From Bacteroidales bacterium UBA1458 (GTDB lineage: Bacteria; Bacteroidota; Bacteroidia; Bacteroidales; VadinHA17), in the NCBI GenBank assembly GCA_002325785.1, contig DCSU01000159.1, positions 1 through 32,873 on the forward strand: a stretch of DNA of 32,873 nucleotides, given 5' to 3'. The notes beneath the pieces were generated by a model, which saw nothing but the letters and a program-made list of their open reading frames with translations, had not been told where the DNA came from and ran no database searches. Every line of letters begins with the position of its first letter. The stretch's first letter is position 1. Below are positions 24,582 through 32,120 of the stretch, one piece after another. Position numbers and translations under genes: made by a program.

Positions 24582-25793
24582 TTATTTAATGCAGTATCGT
24601 GCCAGGTACTCTGTTGCACCCTTTTCTCCAAGTGATCTTGCCTTACGCAGATAATAGCAGGCATCATCCTTCCTTCCGCTGTTTATCAGCGCTATCCCCA
24701 GGTTAAGATTGACGGTACCATTTTCCGGGTCAAGGTCGAGGCTCATGGTATAATCCTCTGCCGCCTTCTCCCATGTCCGTGCCGCCATCCAGGCGTCACC
24801 TCTCAGGCGGAAAGCTGCCGGTTCGCCGGGGTGCTTTTCAACGTTTGAATTAAGGTAGGGCAGCGCTTCGTAAATAGCTCCCTCCTCCGCATAGGCTCTG
24901 CCTATAAGGCCCAGCGCCTCAGTGTTATCCGGATCGATACCAAGGTATCTCTCCATGTCAGTTTTCGCTGCCTCCCTGTCGCCTGCCCTGATCAGCATCT
25001 GTGATCTCTTAAGGAGGAGTTGCGGGTCCGGATGGCCTGCATCGATCAGCCTGGTGTAGACGGTGGCAGCGGCATACCAGTTTCCTTCGCCGGCCCGCGT
25101 CTCTGCCAGTGTGTAGAGCCACTCTGCCGGCGTCTCCCTGCTGACCGTCAGGGGCGCCAGTATGCCGGTTGCCTCGCGGTATCTGCCCTTGCTTATCAGT
25201 ATGCAGGCATTGCAGTATTCTGTCACCGGCATATCCGGATACAAACCTGACAACCCGTTCCATGCCTCCTCAGCCAGGTCAGTGCGTCCGGCCTTCAGGT
25301 AATGGTCTATCTCCCAACTCATTCTCTCATATCCCTTGTACCAGTCTTTTTTCCACAGGGCTTTCCATTCGGGGGAGGAGCTGATGGTTCTGAAAGCTTC
25401 GTCGAGCAATATTTCCGGTTCATCTTTCCTGTACTGTGACCTCAGGTGAGCCTCCATATAGGCAGCTGCTGCTCTGCCATCGCCCTCCGCCGCAGCGCAA
25501 GCCGCCAGGCCGTACATGCCTGATCCAGGCTTCATGTTCTCCGCTGCCATGAAGTCGCTTTTAGCCTCCTTCAACCTGGCAGCCCTGAGGAAGATCTTCC
25601 CTCTTACAAGCAACATATCAGCATCAGTGCTTATTTCGCTCATTGGAGAGAGGAGCCCGGCAGCCTCATCATTCTCTCCTCTTTCGGAGAGGGACACAGC
25701 GCGCAAAATCGTTTCGTAGCGGCCCTGACCATCAGCCATCACCGATGCTGTCACTATCATAAGCAACAGCAACATCTTTTTCATTCCTTTCAT
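24582..25793 (-). CDS. Exported TPR-repeat protein
   Basis: The 403-residue protein has an N-terminal signal (MKGMKKMLLLLMIVTASVMA, then DGQGRYE). It consists mostly of tetratricopeptide-like helical pairs, clearest toward the C-terminus: MERYLGIDPDNTEALGLIGRA, FRLRGDAWMAARTWEKAAEDY and LDPENGTVNLNLGIALINSGR, the usual TPR spacing of Gly/Ala/Pro positions. TPR proteins are scaffolds for protein-protein contacts; this one would sit in the periplasm. Its ATG overlaps the stop of the type IX-secreted protein gene by four bases (ATGA), so the two are translationally coupled, which suggests it helps handle or assemble that protein or the secretion apparatus. No enzymatic motif is present. Confidence 0.82.
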   Translation of the reverse strand: MKGMKKMLLLLMIVTASVMADGQGRYETILRAVSLSERGENDEAAGLLSPMSEISTDADMLLVRGKIFLRAARLKEAKSDFMAAENMKPGSGMYGLAACAAAEGDGRAAAAYMEAHLRSQYRKDEPEILLDEAFRTISSSPEWKALWKKDWYKGYERMSWEIDHYLKAGRTDLAEEAWNGLSGLYPDMPVTEYCNACILISKGRYREATGILAPLTVSRETPAEWLYTLAETRAGEGNWYAAATVYTRLIDAGHPDPQLLLKRSQMLIRAGDREAAKTDMERYLGIDPDNTEALGLIGRAYAEEGAIYEALPYLNSNVEKHPGEPAAFRLRGDAWMAARTWEKAAEDYTMSLDLDPENGTVNLNLGIALINSGRKDDACYYLRKARSLGEKGATEYLARYCIK

Positions 25794-28417
25794 TTTTTGC
25801 CCTCCACTATTCCCGGGCCTGCGCCCTTTTCAGTGATCACATGAACGAATCCGCTCAGATGGAACTGTTCCAGTCCGCTTATCCGGTTTTCAAACACCTC
25901 ACAGTCGTAATAGTAGACGCCTGTGGGTACCACTTTGCCCTTGTAGGTGCCGTCCCAGTTAAGTTTTGGTACCTCGGTGCTGAAGATCAGCACTCCTGCC
26001 CTGTTGAAGAGCCTGAACTCCACCCTCTCAACCAGGGCGGATGTCTTGGCCACAAGCCAGTCGTTGAAGTCGTCACCATTGGGAGTGAATACGTTCGGGA
26101 TCTCGTAGAAGTTGCATGAGTCAACGCAAACCATGACAGACAGCTCGCTTTCATTTCCGTTTTCATCGAATGTGGAAACGGCGTAGCATCCTGCAACATA
26201 ATCGGGGAGCGAGTGAATATACTTCTGGATTGACCTGTCATTAAAGGTTATCAGCAAGCTAAGTTCCTCCTCGGTGGTCTGTTTGTAATAGAGGTTGTAT
26301 CCTGCCACATCAGCATAGCAAGCCGGGTCCTCAATGGTCCAGCGCACCATATTGTATAGGCTGTCGCACTGTGATGAAACTGTTAGTTCAGGAGTGCATG
26401 GAGGTTCATTATCAACGGGTATGGCGCAGGTACGCTGTGAGAAGTTGATAAGGTCCTTAGGTGTGCCTGTTCCCTGGTATCCCCCGGTAGATACCGCATA
26501 GTAACAATACTCTGTGCCGTTGACAAGATTATCATCAACAAAGGTGAGCTGGTTTGTTGTACCTGCCGGTTGCCAGGTGGAGCCGTTAAACCTGAAGAAA
26601 TCGTATGAGGTGTTTATCCATGGCACATTGCGGGTCAGTGTGAACCTCACCTTCCTGTCGCCCGGTGCAGCAACGAGGAAGAGCGAGGATGCAATGCCCG
26701 GGTCTCCCACCATAAACCGGTTGCCGGGTGCGTTGTTGTAAAGCTCTATCCTGTAGACCCAGCCTTTATCGAGGGTGTTGATGAGCGTATCGATGTAAAC
26801 AGTGTCATTGAGATCAGCAGTAGGCAAGGTGTGTATAAGCTGGTAACCGGTTCCGGCTATCCCTTCTGCCCTGTAAATCAAATATTCATACGGCCCTGTG
26901 GCAGGAATGGTGTCGAGACGCTGTGGCTTCTGCCATGCCAGGGTCAGTGAGCCGTTGACAGGGTGGGTGTTGCGTATTGACACATTGGTAATAAGAGGTA
27001 TACCCGTTATCAGTGAGGTCAGTATCTCATTGGAGGGCTTACTCTCAGTGCCGTTCGGATAGACCGCCACAATTCTGTAAGCGTACTCTATGCCGGCTTC
27101 AAGTCCATTACCGTTGTCGGTATCCGTGAAAGTAAGGCTGTTGTAACCTGCCACATAACCAGCCTTGACAAACCCTGCTGACGTTGGTATTCCGTCATAG
27201 CAGGAGTCAGCTGAGAAGGAAGAGCCGCCTTCACGCCTGTAGATACTGAACCCTGCTATCTCCTGGGTTCCGTAGGAGGCCCATGAGAGCTGCACGAACT
27301 TGCCCTGGGGCACTGCAGCAGTAAGAAGAGGCGATGGCCCCAGCACCTTTATGCTCATATTGTCAATGTCTACCAGCTGAAGCTCCTCATTGAAGTCCTC
27401 TGCCTTGATGATGACATCATATGGCTGATGCCTGACGCTGCTATGGCACGGTACCCAGGTAAGCCTCGCAGTTGTCAGTCCCGGGGTTGAACTAAGTGTT
27501 GTGAAGAGGGCTGGACAGTCAGATTGGGTAAAGATGCCTGAGGTGGCAATAAGCGCCAGTGAGTCTGCATCAATGTCTGTGGCTGAAATGTCAAGGGAGA
27601 CGGTCTCGCCTACCTCAACGCAAAGGTCAGGCAGCGGGGAAGTGACAGGCGGGTTATTATCGGTCTCATAGACCTCAATCTGCATGTCACGTACAACTAT
27701 GCCTATTTTTATTCCGCCACGCCACTCCTGGATCTCCATTGCTACGTTATAAATGCCTATTGCTGTTGGTGTATCCCATACAAGATCGCCTGAGATGGAG
27801 TCAACATAAAATTTGTTGGAGGCGGGCGGCAGAGTGTAGTTCAGGATAGGCCTGCCGTCTTCCTTGGTGCAGACCGTAAGCTTATACGACAGGCTGTCGC
27901 CGTCAGGGTCAAAGGCGGCAGGGTTATGAATAAATATGTTTCCAAGTGCAGCTTTGTCATAAGGAGGATTTAGGAGCACGGGGGTGCTGTTGCGTCCCAC
28001 GGCACTATTGACGATAAGCACCGTGGAGATGGAGAAGACCACATTGACTGAGTTGGGGATATTTTCGACCCCGAAATTCCTGTTCGGGTCCTGTACCACT
28101 ATCTTGTAGACGCCGGGACCGGGATAGGTATGCTGTTCAACGTATACGTTCTTCTTGTAGTTGTTGGGCAGAAAGGTCTCTGAGTCTCTTCCGACGCTTG
28201 TGATGGAGTTGTCGCCCCACTCCACGTCGAGTGCCGGTCTGTCGGCCTTGCTGAGAGTATATGTAAAGGTTGTGACGGTCACCTCATAGGTGAGGTCGGA
28301 TATCTGGCTGTATGTTATCTCCCCGGCCCTGTTGTGGGTGGCAAGCGCGCCAGGGATAATCAAACACAGGAATATTAATAATGCAGTTACTCTTTTTATC
28401 ATCTCTATCGCTTTCAT
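25790..28417 (-). CDS. Large secreted protein with type IX (type B) sorting domain
   Basis: The 875-residue protein begins with a signal peptide (MIKRVTALLIFLCLIIPGALA, after five extra residues). It has a PKD-like N-terminal region (HNRAGEITYSQIS, VEWGDNSITSVGRDS, HTYPGPGVYKIVVQDPN), a cadherin/Ig-like block (VEVGETVSLDISATDIDADSL) and several fibronectin type III-like repeats (SWASYGTQEIAGFSIYRREG; AWQKPQRLDTIPATGPYEYLIY). Residues 773-865 form the gliding-motility/CHU_C domain: IPNVFTPNGDDFNDW, VEFRLFNRAGVLIF, WDGTYKGKVVPTGVYYY. That domain is the type B signal for export by the type IX secretion system, so the protein is probably released or displayed at the cell surface, perhaps as an adhesin. 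The start overlaps the DUF6702 gene stop (ATGA), and the stop overlaps the TPR gene start. Confidence 0.87.
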   Translation of the reverse strand: MKAIEMIKRVTALLIFLCLIIPGALATHNRAGEITYSQISDLTYEVTVTTFTYTLSKADRPALDVEWGDNSITSVGRDSETFLPNNYKKNVYVEQHTYPGPGVYKIVVQDPNRNFGVENIPNSVNVVFSISTVLIVNSAVGRNSTPVLLNPPYDKAALGNIFIHNPAAFDPDGDSLSYKLTVCTKEDGRPILNYTLPPASNKFYVDSISGDLVWDTPTAIGIYNVAMEIQEWRGGIKIGIVVRDMQIEVYETDNNPPVTSPLPDLCVEVGETVSLDISATDIDADSLALIATSGIFTQSDCPALFTTLSSTPGLTTARLTWVPCHSSVRHQPYDVIIKAEDFNEELQLVDIDNMSIKVLGPSPLLTAAVPQGKFVQLSWASYGTQEIAGFSIYRREGGSSFSADSCYDGIPTSAGFVKAGYVAGYNSLTFTDTDNGNGLEAGIEYAYRIVAVYPNGTESKPSNEILTSLITGIPLITNVSIRNTHPVNGSLTLAWQKPQRLDTIPATGPYEYLIYRAEGIAGTGYQLIHTLPTADLNDTVYIDTLINTLDKGWVYRIELYNNAPGNRFMVGDPGIASSLFLVAAPGDRKVRFTLTRNVPWINTSYDFFRFNGSTWQPAGTTNQLTFVDDNLVNGTEYCYYAVSTGGYQGTGTPKDLINFSQRTCAIPVDNEPPCTPELTVSSQCDSLYNMVRWTIEDPACYADVAGYNLYYKQTTEEELSLLITFNDRSIQKYIHSLPDYVAGCYAVSTFDENGNESELSVMVCVDSCNFYEIPNVFTPNGDDFNDWLVAKTSALVERVEFRLFNRAGVLIFSTEVPKLNWDGTYKGKVVPTGVYYYDCEVFENRISGLEQFHLSGFVHVITEKGAGPGIVEGKK

Positions 28418-28875
28418 TTGACTTTGTAAATCTTCAGTGTGTCTGTGGATGTGAATCTGTAACCATCTTCGATGGCGTCAAAACTGAAGAGAAGCATATT
28501 AGCCTGGTCATCATACAGTCTTGTCATGATGCGGTTCATCACTGTAACCTCTCTGACCATCACTCCTCCCTCAGCGCTCAGGCTGAATCTGTGTTCCAGT
28601 CCGTCAGCCTCCGTTTTCAGCAGTTTCATCTTAACAGGCCTCCCATCCTCCATTATAATCACCCTGTCGGCAAGATATTGAAAATATCTCTCAGTCTGAT
28701 CACCTTCGATTGATCCTCCTGTTGACCGGCCGAGGTTCATGTCTTCCTCCAGATCGTCGCTGTAGACTTTAACAAATACCGCATAGACCCTGTTCACGGT
28801 GTCATATTCAATTCCGGTGAGTGACACATGAACAGGATGAAGCAGGAGCAATATGAACAGTGACAATATCTTCAT
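28414..28875 (-). CDS. DUF6702-family protein
   Basis: The 153-residue protein has a short hydrophobic leader (MKILSLFILLLL) followed by HPVHVSLTGIEYD, the opening I associate with DUF6702 proteins of Bacteroidota. The body is beta-rich (YAVFVKVYSDDLEEDMNL, VIIMEDGRPVKMKLL, LLFSFDAIEDGYRFTSTDTLKIYKV). Function is not known; the leader implies export. It precedes the type IX-secreted protein with a four-base ATGA overlap and follows pyk by 27 bases, so it may be read through from pyk, but the coupling to the secreted protein is the more telling link. Confidence 0.78.
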   Translation of the reverse strand: MKILSLFILLLLHPVHVSLTGIEYDTVNRVYAVFVKVYSDDLEEDMNLGRSTGGSIEGDQTERYFQYLADRVIIMEDGRPVKMKLLKTEADGLEHRFSLSAEGGVMVREVTVMNRIMTRLYDDQANMLLFSFDAIEDGYRFTSTDTLKIYKVK

Positions 28876-28902
28876 GCCGGCACACCACTTTTACAACAAA
28901 AA

Positions 28903-30360
28903 TCAAGCCATCAGGTCGGTTTCGCTTATACTCACTCTCTCCTTAAGGTATTCGACTGTTCCTACCTCAATGAAGGAGAATCCCGTACCACGTGAAAAGT
29001 TCCCGGCGAGGACAACCACAATATCGTTATCGCTGAGGTTATGTTTTTTTAAAAGTTCTCTGAGGGAGACCCGGAGGAACTCATCTGCTGACATCTTTTT
29101 TTCCATATAGACGGGAATCACCCCGTATGACAGGGCCAGTTCCCTCATAGTCCGGTATGTGTAACACTGTGCAATTATGGGGTGGAAGCCGCGGAAAGCC
29201 GCCATATTTCTTATTGCTGTGCCGTTGACGGTATCAGCCAGGATGGCTTTGGCCTTGATCCTTACGGAAGTCTTCACGGCCACCTTGGCCAGGTAGGCCG
29301 ATACGGGGCCACTCAGTGATCCGGCGGGCATCTCAACATACTGGTCTTTGTCTTTCTCTACCTCGCTGGCTATCCGTGTCATTGTTTTCACCGCCTCAAC
29401 GGGGTATTTCCCCGCTGCCGTCTCACCGCTCAGCATGACGGCGTCGGTCTGACTGTATACGGCATTGGCCACATCACTTACCTCAGCCCTTGTGGGTCGC
29501 GGGTTGACTATCATTGTATGAAGCATCTGGGTAGCAACGATTACGGGCTTGCGTTGCTCAATGCATTTGGAGATGATGGTTCTCTGTATCCCCGGTATCC
29601 TTTCAAACGGGACTTCGATAGCCAGGTCGCCTCTGGCTACCATTATGCCGTACGAATGTTCCATTATCTCTTCAAGATTATCGACCCCCTGCTGGTTTTC
29701 GATCTTGGCGATAATCTTGATTTTGCTCGAGTGCCTGTCAAGCAACTGCTGAACAGCGATCACATCTTGCTTGTTTCTCACAAACGAGTGTGCTATGAAC
29801 TCGATGTCAAGCCTCACAGCCAGGTCAATAAAGTTCATATCACGGTCGCTCACCGAAGGGAGGTTGATCCTTATCTGGGGTATGTTGACCGTTTTTCTTG
29901 AACCCAGGGTTCCGTCATTCTCTATTCTTCCTATAAGCACATCGCCCTCCCTCTTCATGACCCTTATCTCCAGCTCACCGTCGTCAATAAGGATAAAAGC
30001 GCCCTCAGGCACATATGCGGCTATATCCGAGAAATTGACGTTGATCGCCTCTGATGAGGTTTTTTCGTTCACATTTCCGGAAACCTTTACCTTCTGTCCC
30101 TTAAGGAATATAATGGGTTCATCACATATGGTGGTTCTGATTTCCGGTCCCTTGGTGTCAAGAAGCAGGGCTATCTTATCCGAAACGCTCCTCACATTGG
30201 TGACGATTTTCTTTACCCCGTCAGGGTCAAGGTGGGCGGAGTTTATCCTGACCACATCCATCCCTGCCTCAAACAGGCTGCGCAGAAAGTCCGGTTCGCA
30301 GTTCTTGTCTGAGATTGTTGCAACAATCTTGGTTCTCTTTTTAATAAGGCTTTTTGCCAT
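28903..30360 (-). CDS. pyk: Pyruvate kinase
   Basis: Pyruvate kinase transfers phosphate from PEP to ADP in the last glycolytic step. The 485-residue protein shows RTKIVATISDKN, LLLDTKGPEIRTT, KIIAKIENQQGVDNLEEI, MVARGDLAIEVPFERI (catalytic Lys/Glu/Asp region) and AVMLSGETAAGKYP, then the C-terminal regulatory-type domain. The Glu in GPEIR fits the potassium-dependent class. The usual RxNFSH motif reads RINSAH (residues 38-43), so the serine often cited as a potassium ligand is shifted or replaced. aroQ lies six bases upstream, implying one transcript. ppdK, running the other way at the PEP/pyruvate node, is about 1.8 kb away. Confidence 0.95.
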   Translation of the reverse strand: MAKSLIKKRTKIVATISDKNCEPDFLRSLFEAGMDVVRINSAHLDPDGVKKIVTNVRSVSDKIALLLDTKGPEIRTTICDEPIIFLKGQKVKVSGNVNEKTSSEAINVNFSDIAAYVPEGAFILIDDGELEIRVMKREGDVLIGRIENDGTLGSRKTVNIPQIRINLPSVSDRDMNFIDLAVRLDIEFIAHSFVRNKQDVIAVQQLLDRHSSKIKIIAKIENQQGVDNLEEIMEHSYGIMVARGDLAIEVPFERIPGIQRTIISKCIEQRKPVIVATQMLHTMIVNPRPTRAEVSDVANAVYSQTDAVMLSGETAAGKYPVEAVKTMTRIASEVEKDKDQYVEMPAGSLSGPVSAYLAKVAVKTSVRIKAKAILADTVNGTAIRNMAAFRGFHPIIAQCYTYRTMRELALSYGVIPVYMEKKMSADEFLRVSLRELLKKHNLSDNDIVVVLAGNFSRGTGFSFIEVGTVEYLKERVSISETDLMA

Positions 30361-30366
30361 TGGATA

Positions 30367-30795
30367 TTATTTCTTTAAGATTCCTAAGAGTGCCTCCACG
30401 GCAAGCCGGTAACCGTCAACACCCAGTCCCATCACCGTTCCCCTGCAGTAGCGGCCCGTGAGGCTGGTGTGCCTGTACTCCTCCCTCGACAGAAGGTTTG
30501 AGATATGGACCTCGATGACAGGTATGCCAATTGCGGCTATGGCATCAGCTATTGCCACCGAGGTGTGAGTGTATCCGCCAGGATTGATCACCACTCCGTC
30601 AGAGCCCTGGCCGGCAGCCTGAACCATGTTCACCAGCTCACCCTCTGTGTTAGACTGAGAATAGGTAAAATTTATGTCAGGATAACGGGCCTGAAGTGCC
30701 TTCATGACAGTATCAAAACCTTCAGTTCCGTATATCTCAGGTTCCCTCCTGCCGAGAAGGTTGAGATTAGGTCCGTTGATGATCTCAATTTTCAT
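30367..30795 (-). CDS. aroQ: Type II 3-dehydroquinate dehydratase
   Basis: AroQ dehydrates 3-dehydroquinate to 3-dehydroshikimate. The 142-residue product from the ATG at 30795 begins MKIEIINGPNLNLLGRREPE, the exact family opening, with the catalytic arginine and the tyrosine of EIYG. It then has INPGGYTHTSVAIADAI with the conserved Asn/His region and IEVHISNLLSREEYRHTS. The frame reaches further up to 30834, but the added 13 residues are untypical and lie in the intergenic region. pyk follows after six bases. The other shikimate genes found, aroB and aroC, are 10 kb away. Confidence 0.95.
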   Translation of the reverse strand: MKIEIINGPNLNLLGRREPEIYGTEGFDTVMKALQARYPDINFTYSQSNTEGELVNMVQAAGQGSDGVVINPGGYTHTSVAIADAIAAIGIPVIEVHISNLLSREEYRHTSLTGRYCRGTVMGLGVDGYRLAVEALLGILKK

Positions 30796-30971
30796 CAGAA
30801 TATAATTGACTTTAAAGGTATGATGGAACCACACATGCTTGTAAAATTATATTTATTCGTGATTGCGATTGTGTTCAATCATGTGGGTTTCATAATTTGG
30901 ATTAAGGGCAGTGATGGTTGCCGGCGGTACAAAAATAAAGAAATGAGCGGATTTTTGACCGTTATATAGTA

Positions 30972-30979
30972 TAACTTTG
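30972..30979 (+). promoter_or_regulatory. Possible -7 box for xerD
   Basis: TAACTTTG matches TAnnTTTG exactly, 19 bases before the xerD ATG. The nearest TTTG upstream (30954-30957) is only 14 bases away, shorter than the usual 19-20, so the -33 assignment is poor. The divergent aroQ-xerD gap (30796-30998) also contains a small hairpin GATTG-TGTT-CAATC at 30867-30880. Confidence 0.33.
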
Positions 30980-30998
30980 AGCGGGAGCAGGCGACCAT

Positions 30999-31907
30999 AT
31001 GACAGTGCCATGGACAGAAGCGGTGAAGGGTTTCGGGAGGTACCTCAGGATTGAGAGGTCTCTCTCGCCAAACAGTGTTTCCGCTTACCGCAATGATGTC
31101 CGTAAGCTTATGGAGTACGTCTTTGAACATAAGGGAGGTCGTCTGCCTGCTGAACTCACCTACGAAGATCTGAGTGATTTCGTTGCCTTTACTGCCGGCA
31201 GGGAGGATACGGCGCGGACACAGGCGAGGCTGATATCGGGCATCAGGTCGTTCTGCCGGTACATGCTTATTGAGAATATCATTGCCGATGACCCATCGGC
31301 CCTGCTCGAGTCACCGCGCACAGTGATGAAGCTGCCGGAGGTACTGTCTGTTAAAGAGATAGACGGTATGGTTGATTCGATAGACCTCAGCACACCGGAA
31401 GGGCACAGGAACAGGGCTATCATAGAGACTATGTACGGCTGCGGGCTGAGGGTCTCAGAGCTGGTGAACATGCGCCTTACCGACATTCACCGCAGCGAAG
31501 GGTTCGTCAGTGTCACCGGCAAGGGCAACAAACAGCGCCTGGTGCCGCTGGGCTCAGTGGCGCTGAAGGAGATTGACATGTATATGGAGTGCCGGATGAT
31601 GATGCCCGTCATAACCGACCTGAATGTGCTGTTTCTGAACAGACGGGGGAAGAAGCTCACCAGGGTGATGGTCTTTATGATCATTAAAAAAACCGCCGAA
31701 GCTGCCGGTATAAGAAAAAATATCAGTCCTCATACCCTCCGCCACTCCTTTGCCACACACCTTGTTGAAGGCGGCGCTGACCTGAGGGCTGTACAGGAGA
31801 TGCTGGGGCATGAGTCCATCACAACCACAGAGATCTACACTCATATTGACAGGAGCTATCTGAGGGATACCCTGCTCATGTACCACCCCAGGGCCCATAA
31901 GAGTTAG
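30999..31907 (+). CDS. xerD: Site-specific tyrosine recombinase XerD/XerC-type
   Basis: This 302-residue tyrosine recombinase has the length and layout of chromosomal XerC/XerD, which resolve chromosome dimers at dif together with FtsK. It has an N-terminal SAM-like core-binding domain (about 5-105) and a catalytic domain with Arg151 (CGLRVSEL), Lys175 (VTGKGNKQR), His245 and Arg248 (SPHTLRHSFATHL), His271 (MLGHESI) and the nucleophile Tyr280 (IYTHID). All catalytic residues are present. The setting (divergent from aroQ, no phage or integron genes) argues for the housekeeping enzyme and not an integrase. Whether it is XerC or XerD is not certain; the overall sequence resembles XerD. Confidence 0.9.
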   Translation: MTVPWTEAVKGFGRYLRIERSLSPNSVSAYRNDVRKLMEYVFEHKGGRLPAELTYEDLSDFVAFTAGREDTARTQARLISGIRSFCRYMLIENIIADDPSALLESPRTVMKLPEVLSVKEIDGMVDSIDLSTPEGHRNRAIIETMYGCGLRVSELVNMRLTDIHRSEGFVSVTGKGNKQRLVPLGSVALKEIDMYMECRMMMPVITDLNVLFLNRRGKKLTRVMVFMIIKKTAEAAGIRKNISPHTLRHSFATHLVEGGADLRAVQEMLGHESITTTEIYTHIDRSYLRDTLLMYHPRAHKS

Positions 31908-31921
31908 TAATCATGCCAGCC

Positions 31922-32019
31922 GCCGGATGATCCGGCCTGCCATAGCCCACTTTCCGCAACATACCTTCCGCCTGCACACACCTGTCCTGTTAGGGATTCT
32001 TCCGGCCTGCCTGAGCCGG
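31922..32019. repeat. Short G+C-rich repeats and palindromes between xerD and ppdK
   Basis: TCCGGCCTGCC occurs twice, at 31931-31941 and 32001-32011. The first overlaps the palindrome GCCGGAT-G-ATCCGGC (31922-31936), the second the hairpin CCGGC-N8-GCCGG (32002-32019). There is no T-run, so these are not classical terminators, though the first begins only 14 bases after the xerD stop. Otherwise the 213-base gap 31908-32120 holds only the ppdK promoter; no gene is supported. Confidence 0.45.
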
Positions 32020-32044
32020 CCCGCCGCAAATAGAAGAAAGGATA

Positions 32045-32075
32045 TTTCATATTATCCGCCTTTTTATTACCTTTG
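32045..32075 (+). promoter_or_regulatory. Promoter of ppdK
   Basis: TTTC (32045-32048), 19 bases, then TACCTTTG (32068-32075) fits the Bacteroidota promoter (TTTG, 19 bases, TAnnTTTG) with a single mismatch in the -33 box and a perfect -7 box. Transcription would begin near 32080, leaving an A/T-rich leader of about 40 bases before the ATG at 32121. This is the best promoter match found in the window. Confidence 0.6.
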
Positions 32076-32120
32076 CGGTTCGAAAAAAAACAGTTTTATT
32101 AATAAATAATCAGATTGAAT

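Noticed and set aside
30867..30880. Small hairpin GATTG-TGTT-CAATC between aroQ and xerD
   Set aside because: Five pairs, A/T-containing, without a T-run; too weak to call an operator or terminator.
30999..31907. Tyrosine recombinase as sign of a mobile element or integron
   Set aside because: Sequence length, motifs and the aroQ/ppdK surroundings fit the chromosomal Xer recombinase; no attachment sites, integrase partners or cargo genes were seen.
31927..32109. A 60-codon frame between xerD and ppdK
   Set aside because: It covers the repeats and the ppdK promoter, lacks a plausible ribosome site and has a composition-driven product; treated as non-coding.
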